A stretch of 47,810 bases of DNA from Acidobacteriota bacterium (GTDB lineage Bacteria; Acidobacteriota; Terriglobia; Terriglobales; SCQP01): the NCBI GenBank assembly GCA_027315185.1, contig DAHUYO010000019.1:1-47810 (forward strand), written 5' to 3'. A model generated the notes under the pieces. That model was not told the DNA's origin. It searched no databases and saw only the letters and a list, made by a program, of their open reading frames with translations. Shown one piece after another: positions 1 to 8,798 of this stretch. The position numbers and the translations under genes were made by a program. The stretch's first letter is position 1; each line of letters begins with the position of its first letter.

Positions 1-1
1 C

Positions 2-40
2 CCGGCCAACGTAACGTTCTTGTTGCGCAACCTGTTTTAG
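2..40 (+). CDS. 3' end of an upstream gene, possibly a TonB-dependent outer-membrane receptor (partial)
   Basis: One frame is open from the window edge to a TAG at 38-40 and encodes PANVTFLLRNLF. The ending has hydrophobic residues alternating towards a terminal phenylalanine, which is the usual C-terminal signal of outer-membrane beta-barrels. It resembles the ends of acidobacterial TonB-dependent receptors. Only 12 residues are visible, so this is inference. It lies 17 bases before the DapA-family gene on the same strand. Confidence 0.35.
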   Translation, partial: PANVTFLLRNLF

Positions 41-57
41 GCGCGGGGGTTCGGCTT

Positions 58-966
58 ATGGCAATCGAAGGCGTGTACTCTGTCCTCCCCACTCCGTTTG
101 ACGCCGCCGGCGTGGTGGACCGAGCCAGCTTGGGCCGGGTGGTGGAGGGCTTGCTAGCCGCCGGAGTGCAGGGGTTCACCGCGCTGGGCGTGACCGGCGA
201 GGTGGCCCGGCTGACCGACGATGAACGAGCCCTGGTCCTGGATACCGTATTGGAGCAGGTGGCGGGTCGAGTGCCGGTGGTGGCGGGGGCCACAGCGGGC
301 GGGAGCCATGCGTGCATTCAATATGCCGAGCGTGCCCGGGCGGCCGGATGCGCCGCGGTGATGGTCAGTCCACCCCGGCTGGCCAAACTGAACTCGGCGG
401 CGGTGGTCGCCCATTTTCGCGCATTGGCGGAAGGCGTGGACATCCCCATTGTCGTGCAGGATTTTCCGCCGATCTCCGGGTACACCATGGAGGCGGAATT
501 GCTCGCCCGCATTGCGCGGGAAGTTCCGGCCGCGCAGACCATCAAGCTGGAAGATCCGCCAACGCCGCGCAAGATCGCTGCTTTGCGGCGGCTTTGCGAC
601 GCGCAGCTCAAGATTTTTGGCGGGCTCGGGGGCACGTTTCTGTTGGAGGAATTATTCGCCGGCGGCGATGGCGCCATGACCGGGTTCGCGTATCCAGAGA
701 TCCTGCGCGCGATCGTGACGGCCTTCCATGGCGGGCGGTTGGATCAGGCCGCTGATGTGTTTTACCGGTACGCGCCATTAATGCGGTTTGAATTCCAGGA
801 AGGCATTGGGATTGCGATCCGCAAGGAGATCATGCGGCGAAGGGGATGGTTAGCGACCGCCACCGTGCGGCCGCCAGCGCCAGCCTTGGATGCCGGCACG
901 GTGGCGCAACTGGACCGGCTGCTAAGCTGGCTGAAAGCAACATACCGGGAGGACGCGTGGATTTAG
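58..966 (+). CDS. DapA/N-acetylneuraminate lyase family aldolase, altered active site
   Basis: This 302-residue TIM-barrel protein belongs to the dihydrodipicolinate synthase/N-acetylneuraminate lyase family, class I aldolases that form a Schiff base with a 2-oxo acid. The family motif GVTGE is at 44-48, and the Schiff-base lysine is K163 in TIKLEDPP. The usual YNxP motif carrying the catalytic tyrosine is replaced by Q134-D135-F136-P137, so the standard proton-relay tyrosine is missing. It is therefore unlikely to be the lysine-pathway DapA and more likely a sugar-acid or hydroxy-acid aldolase or dehydratase. A G-rich stretch sits about ten bases before the ATG. The 3' end overlaps the next gene by 10 bases, suggesting one catabolic operon. 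The substrate cannot be read from sequence. Confidence 0.85.
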   Translation: MAIEGVYSVLPTPFDAAGVVDRASLGRVVEGLLAAGVQGFTALGVTGEVARLTDDERALVLDTVLEQVAGRVPVVAGATAGGSHACIQYAERARAAGCAAVMVSPPRLAKLNSAAVVAHFRALAEGVDIPIVVQDFPPISGYTMEAELLARIAREVPAAQTIKLEDPPTPRKIAALRRLCDAQLKIFGGLGGTFLLEELFAGGDGAMTGFAYPEILRAIVTAFHGGRLDQAADVFYRYAPLMRFEFQEGIGIAIRKEIMRRRGWLATATVRPPAPALDAGTVAQLDRLLSWLKATYREDAWI

Positions 967-1748
967 GGCTCAAAGGGAAGGTCGCCATGGTCGCAGGCGG
1001 CAGCCGCGGATTGGGGTTTGCCGTGGCGCAAGCGCTCGCCGCGGAGGGCGCACTGGTGTCCATTGGCTCCAGCAATGCGGAACATAGCCGGGAGGCCGCC
1101 CGGCGCATTGCGCAGAGCACCGGCAGCAAAACCATCGGCTGCCATGGAGATGTGCGCTCGGGGGAAGCACTGGCGGCATGGCGCCAGCAGACCCTTGAGC
1201 AACTGGGCCCGATTGAGCTCTTGTTCGCCAACTCCGGCGGCCCGCCCGCGGGCCGCTTTGTCGGCACCGACGAAGCCGCCTGGCGAGAGGCGTTCGAGCT
1301 TCTGGTCCTCGGTGTCATCCGCTTGGTGCGCGTGGTGGCGCCCGGCATTGCGGAACAGGGCAAGGGCTCGATCCTGTTCTCCACGTCGTCCTCGGTCAAG
1401 GAGCCGATCGCGAATTTGGCCCTTTCCAATGTCCTGCGACCGGCAGTCTCAGCGCTCGCCAAGACGTTGGCCGGTGAGTACGCCGCACACGGCATACGTG
1501 TCAACCAATTGATTCCCGGGCGCATCGCCACCGACCGGGTGCGACACCTTGACGAGGTCAACAGCCAACGGCTGGGCATTACGCTGGACGAGCAGCAGAG
1601 AAAGATGAAGGCCAACATTCCCCTGGGACGCTATGGGCAGCCGGAGGAGTTTGGGCGGGCAGCGGCGTTTCTCCTCTCCGACGCCGCCAGCTACGTCACG
1701 GGAGCGACATTGCAAGTGGACGGCGGAATGATCCGGGCGCTGATCTAA
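957..1748 (+). CDS. SDR-fold oxidoreductase-like protein lacking the YxxxK motif
   Basis: This short-chain dehydrogenase/reductase-fold protein of 263 residues starts at a GTG inside the end of the aldolase gene, with GGGAGG at 947-952 as ribosome-binding site. A longer in-frame reading from 846 would overlap that gene by 121 bases and is less likely. The N-terminal nucleotide-binding loop reads GGSRGLG, the central motif is ANSGG instead of NNAG, and the C-terminus has the usual VDGG. At the catalytic YxxxK position it reads SNVLR, so tyrosine becomes serine and lysine becomes arginine. This matches the known FabG-like subgroup that does not keep the standard SDR tetrad. It may use a different mechanism or not be a dehydrogenase. 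Overlap with the aldolase gene suggests a shared pathway. Confidence 0.85.
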   Translation: MDLGLKGKVAMVAGGSRGLGFAVAQALAAEGALVSIGSSNAEHSREAARRIAQSTGSKTIGCHGDVRSGEALAAWRQQTLEQLGPIELLFANSGGPPAGRFVGTDEAAWREAFELLVLGVIRLVRVVAPGIAEQGKGSILFSTSSSVKEPIANLALSNVLRPAVSALAKTLAGEYAAHGIRVNQLIPGRIATDRVRHLDEVNSQRLGITLDEQQRKMKANIPLGRYGQPEEFGRAAAFLLSDAASYVTGATLQVDGGMIRALI

Positions 1749-1910
1749 AGCCCGGCGAGCGGCGCCGGCACGCCCAGGCCACGCCGCACCAGGCAAGGGA
1801 CGACTCGTCGCAAACGGTTGGGACGGCGCGCCGGCGGGGCGAGATTTGGCGTCGCGGAATCGCGGATGACCGATTTGCCCGCGCCCAGCCTTCGTGATTG
1901 CGCGCCGGCT

Positions 1911-2516
1911 TTACTGCTCCGGCGCCGGCTCGGCGTCTTGCAATTCCTGCAATCGCTGCTGATCCGCCTGAATCTTTTGCTGCAGATCCTTGACCTTCGC
2001 GGCCCCACGCTGGATATCGCCCCGGGAATACTGTTGCCGTAGCGCCACGTTGGGATTGGAATAGTACTGCATCTGCGAGAGATTCAGTTCCCGCTGATTG
2101 ACGCTGAGAGCCCGCTGGTCGAGCGCCAGTTGGCGGCGGGCGGCGGCCACCTGCTTGCTCCATGCGGCGCGCGCCTGCGCGCGGCTCACAGCGGCCGCCG
2201 CGGCCGCGGGCCGTGGCGCGGGCGTCGCCGGCACGCGGCCAAAAACCGAGATGTGCCCAGCGCGGGGAATGTTTCGATTCGTATAGACAGGGGGAGGCTG
2301 TTGGCGCTCGGAGCGGATCCGTTCGGCGCGAACCCGGCGCGCCAACGCGCCGAGAGATGCGGGCTGGCCAGCTGCCGGGGATGAAGTTGCGGCATGATGC
2401 TGACGATGCGAGGGCGCCGCCGCGCAAGCGAGGCATGGCAACGCGGCGAGGCAGCCAGCCACTACGATCGAGTTTATCGCCCGCGGCAACCCGACAAGGG
2501 TTCCATTACCCCGCAT
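1911..2516 (-). CDS. secreted small coiled-coil protein, unknown function
   Basis: The product has 201 residues. An N-terminal hydrophobic stretch (about 13-33) ending in AAA looks like a signal peptide, so it is probably periplasmic. The middle is rich in alanine, proline and arginine. The C-terminal half, from about residue 110, is charged and glutamine-rich with heptad-like spacing, ending in KVKDLQQKIQADQQRLQELQ, consistent with a coiled coil. The motif NPNVALRQQYSRGDI resembles a motif I associate with uncharacterised acidobacterial proteins, but I cannot name a family. AGGAG lies 10 bases before the ATG. It follows the histidine kinase gene by 48 bases on the same strand and may be cotranscribed with it. 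Confidence 0.7.
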   Translation of the reverse strand: MRGNGTLVGLPRAINSIVVAGCLAALPCLACAAAPSHRQHHAATSSPAAGQPASLGALARRVRAERIRSERQQPPPVYTNRNIPRAGHISVFGRVPATPAPRPAAAAAAVSRAQARAAWSKQVAAARRQLALDQRALSVNQRELNLSQMQYYSNPNVALRQQYSRGDIQRGAAKVKDLQQKIQADQQRLQELQDAEPAPEQ

Positions 2517-2564
2517 GATGTTTTTGCTCCTGCGACTTGTTGTACCACAAACCGAACTTGCGCC

Positions 2565-3989
2565 CTAGCTGGCCGGATGGCCAGCGTCGCCGGCGGTGGC
2601 GTTCAATGCCCGCTCGGCCAAGGGCAAGGTCACGGTAAAAATGGCGCCACCGGAATTGCCGGCCAGCGACACCGTGCCATGATGCGCCACCGTAATCTTG
2701 TACACCACGGCGAGGCCGAGGCCGCTGCCTGTGGACTTGGTCGTGAAAAAGGGAATAAAGATCTTATCCGCCAGATCGGGCGGGACGCCTGCGCCGGTGT
2801 CGGCAATGCTAACGTGGGCAGCCATGGCGTCGGTGGCCACGCGAACGGTCACTTCCCCCGTGCGGTCGGGACGCGCCGCCTCCATGATCGCTTCGGCGCC
2901 GTTGCGCAGCAGGTTCAGCCAAACGCGCTTGATCAATACCGGGTCGGCCATGATCCGGCAGGACGAATCCTCCGGCTGGGGCTCTCCCCCGCTTGCGAAG
3001 GTAAATTCGACGCCTGGCCATTCCTGGCCTTGCAGTTCCTCCAGGCACTCGCGTAGCAATGGATACAGAGCCACCGGCTCCAGGTGAGCGTCTAGAGGCC
3101 GCGCAAAAAGGAGAAACTCTCCAACCATTTGGCTCAATGCCGCGGTTTGTTCGAGGATGCGATCCGCATAAAGCCGCTGGTCGCTCGACGCCGGGCTGAC
3201 GGCCAGTCCGGCGGTGAGCATCTGCGCATATCCAGAAATGGTCGCCAGGGCATTCTTAAACTCGTGCGCAATGCCCGCGGCCATCTCGCCCAAAGAGGCC
3301 AGGTTCTGGCGCCGCTGAAGTTCGCCCTCCAAGGCGCGAATTGCCGTGAGGTCGGTCAAAAGGCAGATTAGCCCCAGGTCTTCCTCCCTGATGTGGCCTG
3401 GACCCAAGGCAGCGGCGGCAACCGGCGAGAACGTCAGACCCAGCCTACGGACCTCGCCTGCGGGAGTTTGATACTCCAGCTCCTTGCGCTGGAGGGCCTG
3501 GCCGGTGGCCAACGCCTGTTGCACCAGCACGGCCGCCGGTCCGAGTAACGAGCCGTCGGCCTCACGCACCTCCGCGGATCTGAACAGTTCAGCCGCGCGG
3601 AGGCCCTGGGGCGAGGCGAACCCCAGAGCCGCGCGCGCCGCGGGATTGGCCTGCTGCACGATCGCCTGGCGGTCGAAAAAGATTACTCCGCTCGGCAAAT
3701 GGCTCAACAAATTGCGCGAGATGCGGAGACTATCCTGATCCCGGCGGCGTGCCTCCCGGCGCAGCACTTCCAGTTCCTGATCTTGGCGTTTCAGCCGGGA
3801 GACCATCTCCACCAAAACCCCAGGCGGGGTCGGCCAAGCCGCGCCGTGGGATTCCGCGCCAGGCGACGTTCGCCGCGAATCCGCGCGGCGGGAAAGACGA
3901 TGAATGACGTACATGGCGATGCCCAAGAGGCAGAGCAACGCCAGCCCAATGCTGACGAAGACGATCAAATTGAGGCTGGTGGGGCTCAT
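2565..3989 (-). CDS. NtrB/PilS-like sensor histidine kinase
   Basis: This membrane-anchored histidine kinase of 474 residues has one N-terminal transmembrane helix (about 7-29). A PAS-like segment follows (about 95-215, with LPSGVIFFD and ANPAAR), then a HisKA domain with the phosphorylated histidine H242 in GIAHEFKN. An HATPase domain has the N-box at N363 (NLLRNGAEA), the G1 box DTGAG near 397, and PFFTTKSTGSGLGL. The type is that of NtrB/PilS kinases that signal to sigma-54 response regulators, but no regulator is encoded nearby. An in-frame extension to 4259 lies inside the prepilin peptidase gene; the ATG at 3989 follows that gene's stop by 31 bases and begins a sensible membrane helix. 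Adjacency to the prepilin peptidase makes a pilus-related role plausible but unproven. Confidence 0.87.
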   Translation of the reverse strand: MSPTSLNLIVFVSIGLALLCLLGIAMYVIHRLSRRADSRRTSPGAESHGAAWPTPPGVLVEMVSRLKRQDQELEVLRREARRRDQDSLRISRNLLSHLPSGVIFFDRQAIVQQANPAARAALGFASPQGLRAAELFRSAEVREADGSLLGPAAVLVQQALATGQALQRKELEYQTPAGEVRRLGLTFSPVAAAALGPGHIREEDLGLICLLTDLTAIRALEGELQRRQNLASLGEMAAGIAHEFKNALATISGYAQMLTAGLAVSPASSDQRLYADRILEQTAALSQMVGEFLLFARPLDAHLEPVALYPLLRECLEELQGQEWPGVEFTFASGGEPQPEDSSCRIMADPVLIKRVWLNLLRNGAEAIMEAARPDRTGEVTVRVATDAMAAHVSIADTGAGVPPDLADKIFIPFFTTKSTGSGLGLAVVYKITVAHHGTVSLAGNSGGAIFTVTLPLAERALNATAGDAGHPAS

Positions 3990-4020
3990 GCGCGGTTTGG
4001 CCAGTTGTAGGGAAAGCGAC

Positions 4021-4887
4021 TCACCGCAGGATTCGTGCAGCGTACCAATGCCACAGCGTGGCGCCCCACGACCAACTGACCACGGCCATCGCCCCCAAAA
4101 ATACACCGAACGGCAATGCGCGCCAGGCAAAAAACACCGCGACGCTTTCCCGGCTGCGGCGCACCGCCTCCCCCCAACCGCGACTGCGCCGCCGGCCACG
4201 CGCGACACGACGGACAAAGACCACCGCGGCGAGGGCCACGCCCACCACCGAGCCGACAATGGCCGCCAGAGCGAGCGTGATCAGGGTCAGTTGCCAACCG
4301 ATAAACGCGCCCACGAACGCCATCATCTTTACGTCACCCAGCCCCATGCCTTCGCGGCCGCGGAGCCGAAAATACCCTTCTCCGAGCACCCACAAGATTC
4401 CGCCGCCAACCACTGCACCGAGCAACGCGGATGCGAAGGTGATTCCCGGCCCCGTGGGCATTGCCCATGATCGCCACGCACCGAACGCCAGCCCCACCCC
4501 GACGCCGCCGAGCGTAATCTCGTCTGGCAATTGTTGCAGGTCCCAATCCGTAGATATGAGCGCGAGAATCGCGACCAAGAAGAACGCGACGCGCAGGAAC
4601 TCCACTGAGCCCCCGTAGCGGTGAAAACTCCAATAAAACGCGGCGCCCGCGAGGGCTTCTACGATGGGATAGCGCCAGGATATAGGCTCGCGACAGGCGC
4701 GGCATCGCCCGCCTAGGAACAGGAAGCTGCAAAGCGGAATATTTTCCCATGCGGAGATGGCATGGCGGCAGTACGGACAGCTGGAACCGGGATGCACCAC
4801 GGACAGACCGCGCGGCAAGCGGTAAATGCAAACATTCAGGAAGCTGCCAAGCAGCAAACCGAACAGGACGATCACGAGGCCAGTCAT
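4021..4887 (-). CDS. pilD: type IV prepilin peptidase / N-methyltransferase
   Basis: This polytopic inner-membrane aspartic protease has 288 residues. It cuts the leader peptide from type IV prepilins and methylates the new N-terminus. The cytoplasmic zinc loop is intact, with C37-x-x-C40 and C62-x-x-C65. The two catalytic aspartates are D114 (in TDWDLQQLPD) and D185 (in GLGDVK). Hydrophobic segments fill the rest, and the length is normal for PilD/GspO. The pilus motor genes pilB, pilT and pilC lie 14 kb away in this window, so PilD is not part of that operon. It sits between signal peptidase I (81 bases upstream) and a PilS-like kinase (31 bases downstream), all on the minus strand. Confidence 0.95.
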   Translation of the reverse strand: MTGLVIVLFGLLLGSFLNVCIYRLPRGLSVVHPGSSCPYCRHAISAWENIPLCSFLFLGGRCRACREPISWRYPIVEALAGAAFYWSFHRYGGSVEFLRVAFFLVAILALISTDWDLQQLPDEITLGGVGVGLAFGAWRSWAMPTGPGITFASALLGAVVGGGILWVLGEGYFRLRGREGMGLGDVKMMAFVGAFIGWQLTLITLALAAIVGSVVGVALAAVVFVRRVARGRRRSRGWGEAVRRSRESVAVFFAWRALPFGVFLGAMAVVSWSWGATLWHWYAARILR

Positions 4888-4967
4888 GGGAATCCGCGCT
4901 GAGCGCTATTGTGCCGTGATTTTGCTGGCGGCAGCCGCAGCTCCGTTCCTTGCGGCGTAGCCGGCGT

Positions 4968-5552
4968 TCAGTGGATCAGCCCGACCTTCCCGATGGGCCA
5001 ATACGCAAAGACGGCCTTGCCGAAGATGTAATGTCGCGCCAGGCAACCCCAGTCGCGACTGTCGTTGGACGCGTCGCGATGGTCACCGAGCACGAAGTAG
5101 TGTTGGGGTGGAACGACAATGAGAGGAAAATTTTCGTCGCCCCGGTAGCGGGGGAGAACATAGGGCTCGACCAATCGGCGTCCGTCAATGTAGACGCGGC
5201 CATCCATGATCTGCACACGATCGCCCGGAAGGCCGATCACGCGCTTGATGAAGCTGATATGGGGATTGAGGGGATAGTGAAATACAACCACGTCTCCGCG
5301 GTTCACGGATGTGAAGTGATAGATGAACTTATTGATGACAAGCCGTTCATTATTCGCGACCCTAGGCATCATGCTGTAGCCCTCGACTCGCACGGGCTGA
5401 TAGACAAAAAGAATGATGAGCAGGGCCGACGCCAGAGCGACCGCAACGTCGCGAAGCCAGCGCACCGGAACATGCAACGGACGCGATGGCCGCAACGCCG
5501 GCCGGATGGTCGTATCGCTGCCGCCGGAGGCGGAACTGGCGGGAGAATCCAC
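4968..5552 (-). CDS. lepB: signal peptidase I
   Basis: The product is type I leader peptidase, 194 residues, which removes signal peptides from exported proteins at the periplasmic face of the inner membrane. One transmembrane helix (about 34-52) is followed by the catalytic serine S60 in EGYSMMP and the general-base lysine K103 in FIKRVIGLPGD. The conserved late box GDHRDASNDSRDWG is present. The start codon is GTG at 5552; the next methionine is in the active site, so no later start is possible. It is short and compact like many non-enterobacterial LepB proteins. The prepilin peptidase gene follows after about 80 bases. Confidence 0.95.
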   Translation of the reverse strand: MDSPASSASGGSDTTIRPALRPSRPLHVPVRWLRDVAVALASALLIILFVYQPVRVEGYSMMPRVANNERLVINKFIYHFTSVNRGDVVVFHYPLNPHISFIKRVIGLPGDRVQIMDGRVYIDGRRLVEPYVLPRYRGDENFPLIVVPPQHYFVLGDHRDASNDSRDWGCLARHYIFGKAVFAYWPIGKVGLIH

Positions 5553-5630
5553 GGCTTTTCCATCTTAAGTTGTCGTGCGGTCGCGGGAAAGCGCGCGCCA
5601 ACTTAGCCGCGACGCCGCCGGCGGTTGCGC

Positions 5631-6578
5631 TTAGCCCGCTTGCTCCCAGATCGCGGCGGCGCAGGCTACATCCCAAATGGCCATTCCGGTGGATTTGAAC
5701 AGGGTCAACGCACCAGGATCGCGGGGCCGAGGTCCAGCGGCCACCACGGTCGCGAGTTCCTCCACGCGATCCCAACCCGAGTCCCGTGCTGCAAAGGCGG
5801 CGAGCAGGTCGCCGGCTTCCTGGCGGCATTGTTCCCGGCTGTCCACCACCAAGCGGGAAGCACGAAGAACGGTGGCGGCCTCCAGTTCCCGCCGGCCCGC
5901 CGCATTGGACCCAATCGCATTGATGTGGGCGCCTGCCGCTAGATCGGCGTCGGCGAGGACCGGGGTGCGCGCGGTGGTTGCGGTAACGATAATGGCAGCG
6001 CCTTGCACCGCCGCGGCGGCAGACGCGGACGGCGCCACCTGGATTCCCAGGCGATGGGACATTGTGTCGGCAAAGCAATTCCGATGCTCGACGCGGCGGC
6101 TGAACACGCGGATGCGCCGCAGCGGGCGCACCATGGCGATCGCTTCCAGCTGGCTTTCCGCCTGCCATCCGGCGCCGATGACCGCCACGTCGGCAGCGTC
6201 CGCCGGGGACAGGAATTGCGTTGCGAGCGCGCTTGCAGCCCCGGTCCGCCGTTGGCCCAAGCGGTCGGCGGCAAAGCGCGCGAGCGGCGCACCGGTTTCG
6301 CCATCATACAGACCGACGGTGAAATGCGCTCCAGCGGAGCCCGTGCTGTAAATCTTGTAGCCGAAATACCACCGGCCGTTCCTGCATACCGCTCCCTCCA
6401 TGGCGTGCAACATGGCCCCACTCCGCGCTCCGCCGGGCGCGGCCGGCACAGACAGCCGGCGCCGAGGCTGGTTGGCCGCCTGACCGGCCGCGAGAGCGCG
6501 CATTGCCGCCGCAACCGCCTCCAGGGCAACGCTCATCGGCAGACGTTCCTCCACCTCCGCTTCGCTAAATTCCCGCAC
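5631..6578 (-). CDS. ornithine cyclodeaminase / mu-crystallin family protein
   Basis: This NAD(P)-dependent protein of 315 residues belongs to the ornithine cyclodeaminase/mu-crystallin/alanine dehydrogenase family. The signatures in order are GYKIYS with K75, the substrate-loop motif QRRTGAASALAT (109-120), the Rossmann motif VIGAGWQA (133-140), and the late motif FKSTGMAIWDVA. Members deaminate or reduce small amino or imino acids, or make opine-like compounds; the exact substrate cannot be called. It starts at a GTG (6578), 15 bases after the recG stop on the same strand, so it is probably the last gene of the thr-recG transcription unit. Confidence 0.88.
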   Translation of the reverse strand: MREFSEAEVEERLPMSVALEAVAAAMRALAAGQAANQPRRRLSVPAAPGGARSGAMLHAMEGAVCRNGRWYFGYKIYSTGSAGAHFTVGLYDGETGAPLARFAADRLGQRRTGAASALATQFLSPADAADVAVIGAGWQAESQLEAIAMVRPLRRIRVFSRRVEHRNCFADTMSHRLGIQVAPSASAAAAVQGAAIIVTATTARTPVLADADLAAGAHINAIGSNAAGRRELEAATVLRASRLVVDSREQCRQEAGDLLAAFAARDSGWDRVEELATVVAAGPRPRDPGALTLFKSTGMAIWDVACAAAIWEQAG

Positions 6579-6593
6579 TATTCCACCCCGCCT

Positions 6594-8732
6594 CTAGCCG
6601 ATTTCCACCAAACCGTATTTTCGCTGCCACCGAAGCTGAATATGGCGCACGAGAGCACGCTGATCCTCCAGCGGCGCCGAGTCCACGTAGCGTCGTGCTT
6701 CGGCGCGCGCCGCCGCGACTAGATCCTGGTCCCGCAACGGATCGGCCACCTCGAGCGCAGGTACGCCGCTCTGGCGGGCGCCGAAGACCTCGCCCGGACC
6801 GCGCAGGCGAAGATCGGTTTCCGCCAAGGCAAAGCCGTCATTGCTGGCGGCGACTTCCTCGAGGCGCCGACGGGCAAGATCGCCGGCGTTGGCGCCGGGA
6901 AGCAAAAAGCAATAGGCCCGCCCGCCGGCGCCGCTGGGCTGCGGACGCCCGATGCGGCCCCGCAACTGGTGCAACTGCGCGATGCCAAACCGTCCCGCAT
7001 CCGCAATGACCATTACCGTCGCATTTGGAACGTCAAGTCCGACCTCGATCACCGAGGTCGCCACCAGCACTTGGATTGCGCCCGCGGCAAAGGCCTCCAG
7101 CACCTGCGCCTTTTGCTCATCACTCATGCGTCCGTGCAGGATTCCCACCGAGTACTCGGAATACACCTCGCGCAGCACCCGCTCCATGCGCAGCGCGGGC
7201 TTGAGATCCGGCTTCGCGCTCTCGTCAATCGTGGGATAGACGAAATAGGCTTGCCGGCCACGGGCGAGTTGGCGACGCACGAACTCAAGCATCATGGGTT
7301 CTTGATTGCTTTCGACCACTCTGGTAACGCACGGCGGGCGGCCGGGCGGCATCTGCCGAATGACGCTGACTTCGAGATCGCCATAGAGCGTAAGAGCCAA
7401 TGTGCGCGGAATCGGCGTCGCGGTCATGACCAAAAGGTGCGCCGATTCGCCGACCGCGCCGCCGCCCTTGCGCAACAGCTCGAAACGTTGCATCACGCCG
7501 AAGCGGTGTTGCTCATCCACGATGATTAAACCCGGGTGGTGGATTTGCAAGCCGCGCGCCAGCAGGGCCTGCGTGCCTACCAGCAACTGGGGCGCGGCGG
7601 CGCCGGCGGATTGACGCTGGGAGCGGCGGCGCGAGGTGGCGGCGGTAACGAGCTCTACGCGATATCCGCCGAGGCGCGCGCACGCGGAGCGATAATGCTG
7701 CGCAGCCAGAATTTGCGTCGGCGCCATCAGCGCGGCCTGATAGCCGTTTTCGATCGCGATCACGGCCGCCTGAAGGCTGACCAGCGTTTTGCCGCAGCCG
7801 ACGTCCCCCTGGAGCAGGCGGCGCATGGGATGGCCCGCCGCCATGTCGGCGGCAATTTCCTTCAGCGCCCGCTTTTGATCCGCGGTGGGGTGAAACGGCA
7901 GCATTTGCTTCAGGCGTTCGCGAACGGCGGGCGTGATGGCCATGACCGGAGCGGCTTGGCGCAGCATCTTGCGACGCTTGAGAGCGATGCCATATTCCAA
8001 AAAGAACAGCTCCTCGAAGATGAGCCTGCGATGGCCGGGCGTGCGCGCTACCTGCAATTGCGCCAAGGAGGCGCCGGCCGCCGGGAAATGGACCTCCTGG
8101 AAGGCGGAATAACGGTCCGGCAGCTGCAAGGCTTCCAGGATTTTGGCGGGCAATGTTTCAGGCGGATTGCGAGGAATGGCGCGCAGCGCGCTGGCGATTA
8201 GCCAGCGAATACGTCCCGAGGTGAGCGCCCCGAGGGCAGCGTACACCGGGACAATTCGGCCCAGCTTGAGCGACTCCATGCCCGCCTCATTGCGCTCGAG
8301 CACCGGCGGCGCCGCTCGGCCCGGCCGCTGCCGGAGCAATTCGAACTCCGGCTGCCGCATTTCGAAGGTCCCCGCTTCGGTCTCGACGCGGCCGTAAAGA
8401 GCCAGCACCTGGCCAGGCTGGAATCGCTCCCGCAGATAGTCGGCGTGAAACCAGGTGCAGCGCAATCGGCCGGTCTCATCCTCGGCGGTAAGGCGAAGCA
8501 GCGTCATGCCGCTCCGGGTGCGAACCGTGCGCACGGCGGTAACCGTGGCGCGCACCGTAGCGGTCATGCCTGCTTCCAGTTCGGCCACGCGGCGCACCAA
8601 GCTCCGGTCCTCGTAGCGAAAAGGAAGGTAATACAGCAGGTCCTCGACCGTTTCTAAACCGCGCTGCACCAACAGCGGGGCCCATTTGGGTCCTACACCG
8701 GGAATGAGTTGGACCGCGGTTGATAAATCCAT
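6594..8732 (-). CDS. recG: ATP-dependent DNA helicase RecG
   Basis: RecG remodels stalled replication forks and branched DNA. At 712 residues it is full length. The N-terminus has a helix-hairpin-helix-like start (LIPGVGPKWAPLL) and the wedge/OB domain (about 50-135) that grips fork junctions. Helicase motif I is QGDVGCGKT with K315, motif II is DEQH (406-409), and motif III is MTATPIPRTL. The C-terminal region has the QLRGRIGR motif VI and the typical FGARQSG segment. The gene starts 66 bases after hom and ends 15 bases before the cyclodeaminase-family gene on the same strand. Confidence 0.97.
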   Translation of the reverse strand: MDLSTAVQLIPGVGPKWAPLLVQRGLETVEDLLYYLPFRYEDRSLVRRVAELEAGMTATVRATVTAVRTVRTRSGMTLLRLTAEDETGRLRCTWFHADYLRERFQPGQVLALYGRVETEAGTFEMRQPEFELLRQRPGRAAPPVLERNEAGMESLKLGRIVPVYAALGALTSGRIRWLIASALRAIPRNPPETLPAKILEALQLPDRYSAFQEVHFPAAGASLAQLQVARTPGHRRLIFEELFFLEYGIALKRRKMLRQAAPVMAITPAVRERLKQMLPFHPTADQKRALKEIAADMAAGHPMRRLLQGDVGCGKTLVSLQAAVIAIENGYQAALMAPTQILAAQHYRSACARLGGYRVELVTAATSRRRSQRQSAGAAAPQLLVGTQALLARGLQIHHPGLIIVDEQHRFGVMQRFELLRKGGGAVGESAHLLVMTATPIPRTLALTLYGDLEVSVIRQMPPGRPPCVTRVVESNQEPMMLEFVRRQLARGRQAYFVYPTIDESAKPDLKPALRMERVLREVYSEYSVGILHGRMSDEQKAQVLEAFAAGAIQVLVATSVIEVGLDVPNATVMVIADAGRFGIAQLHQLRGRIGRPQPSGAGGRAYCFLLPGANAGDLARRRLEEVAASNDGFALAETDLRLRGPGEVFGARQSGVPALEVADPLRDQDLVAAARAEARRYVDSAPLEDQRALVRHIQLRWQRKYGLVEIG

Positions 8733-8798
8733 GCCGAATTCGATTCTGCGAGCGCCGGGCGCAACCGATGCCGGCCATCCCCCGCGGTTGGGCGGCGG

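Noticed and set aside
2565..4259. Longer histidine kinase with an N-terminal extension
   Set aside because: The extension lies inside the prepilin peptidase gene and has no conserved sequence; ATG 3989 starts a proper membrane helix.
5566..5605. Inverted repeat TAAGTTG/CAACTTA upstream of lepB
   Set aside because: The arms are only 7 bp with a 26-base loop and no other supporting signal; easily expected by chance.
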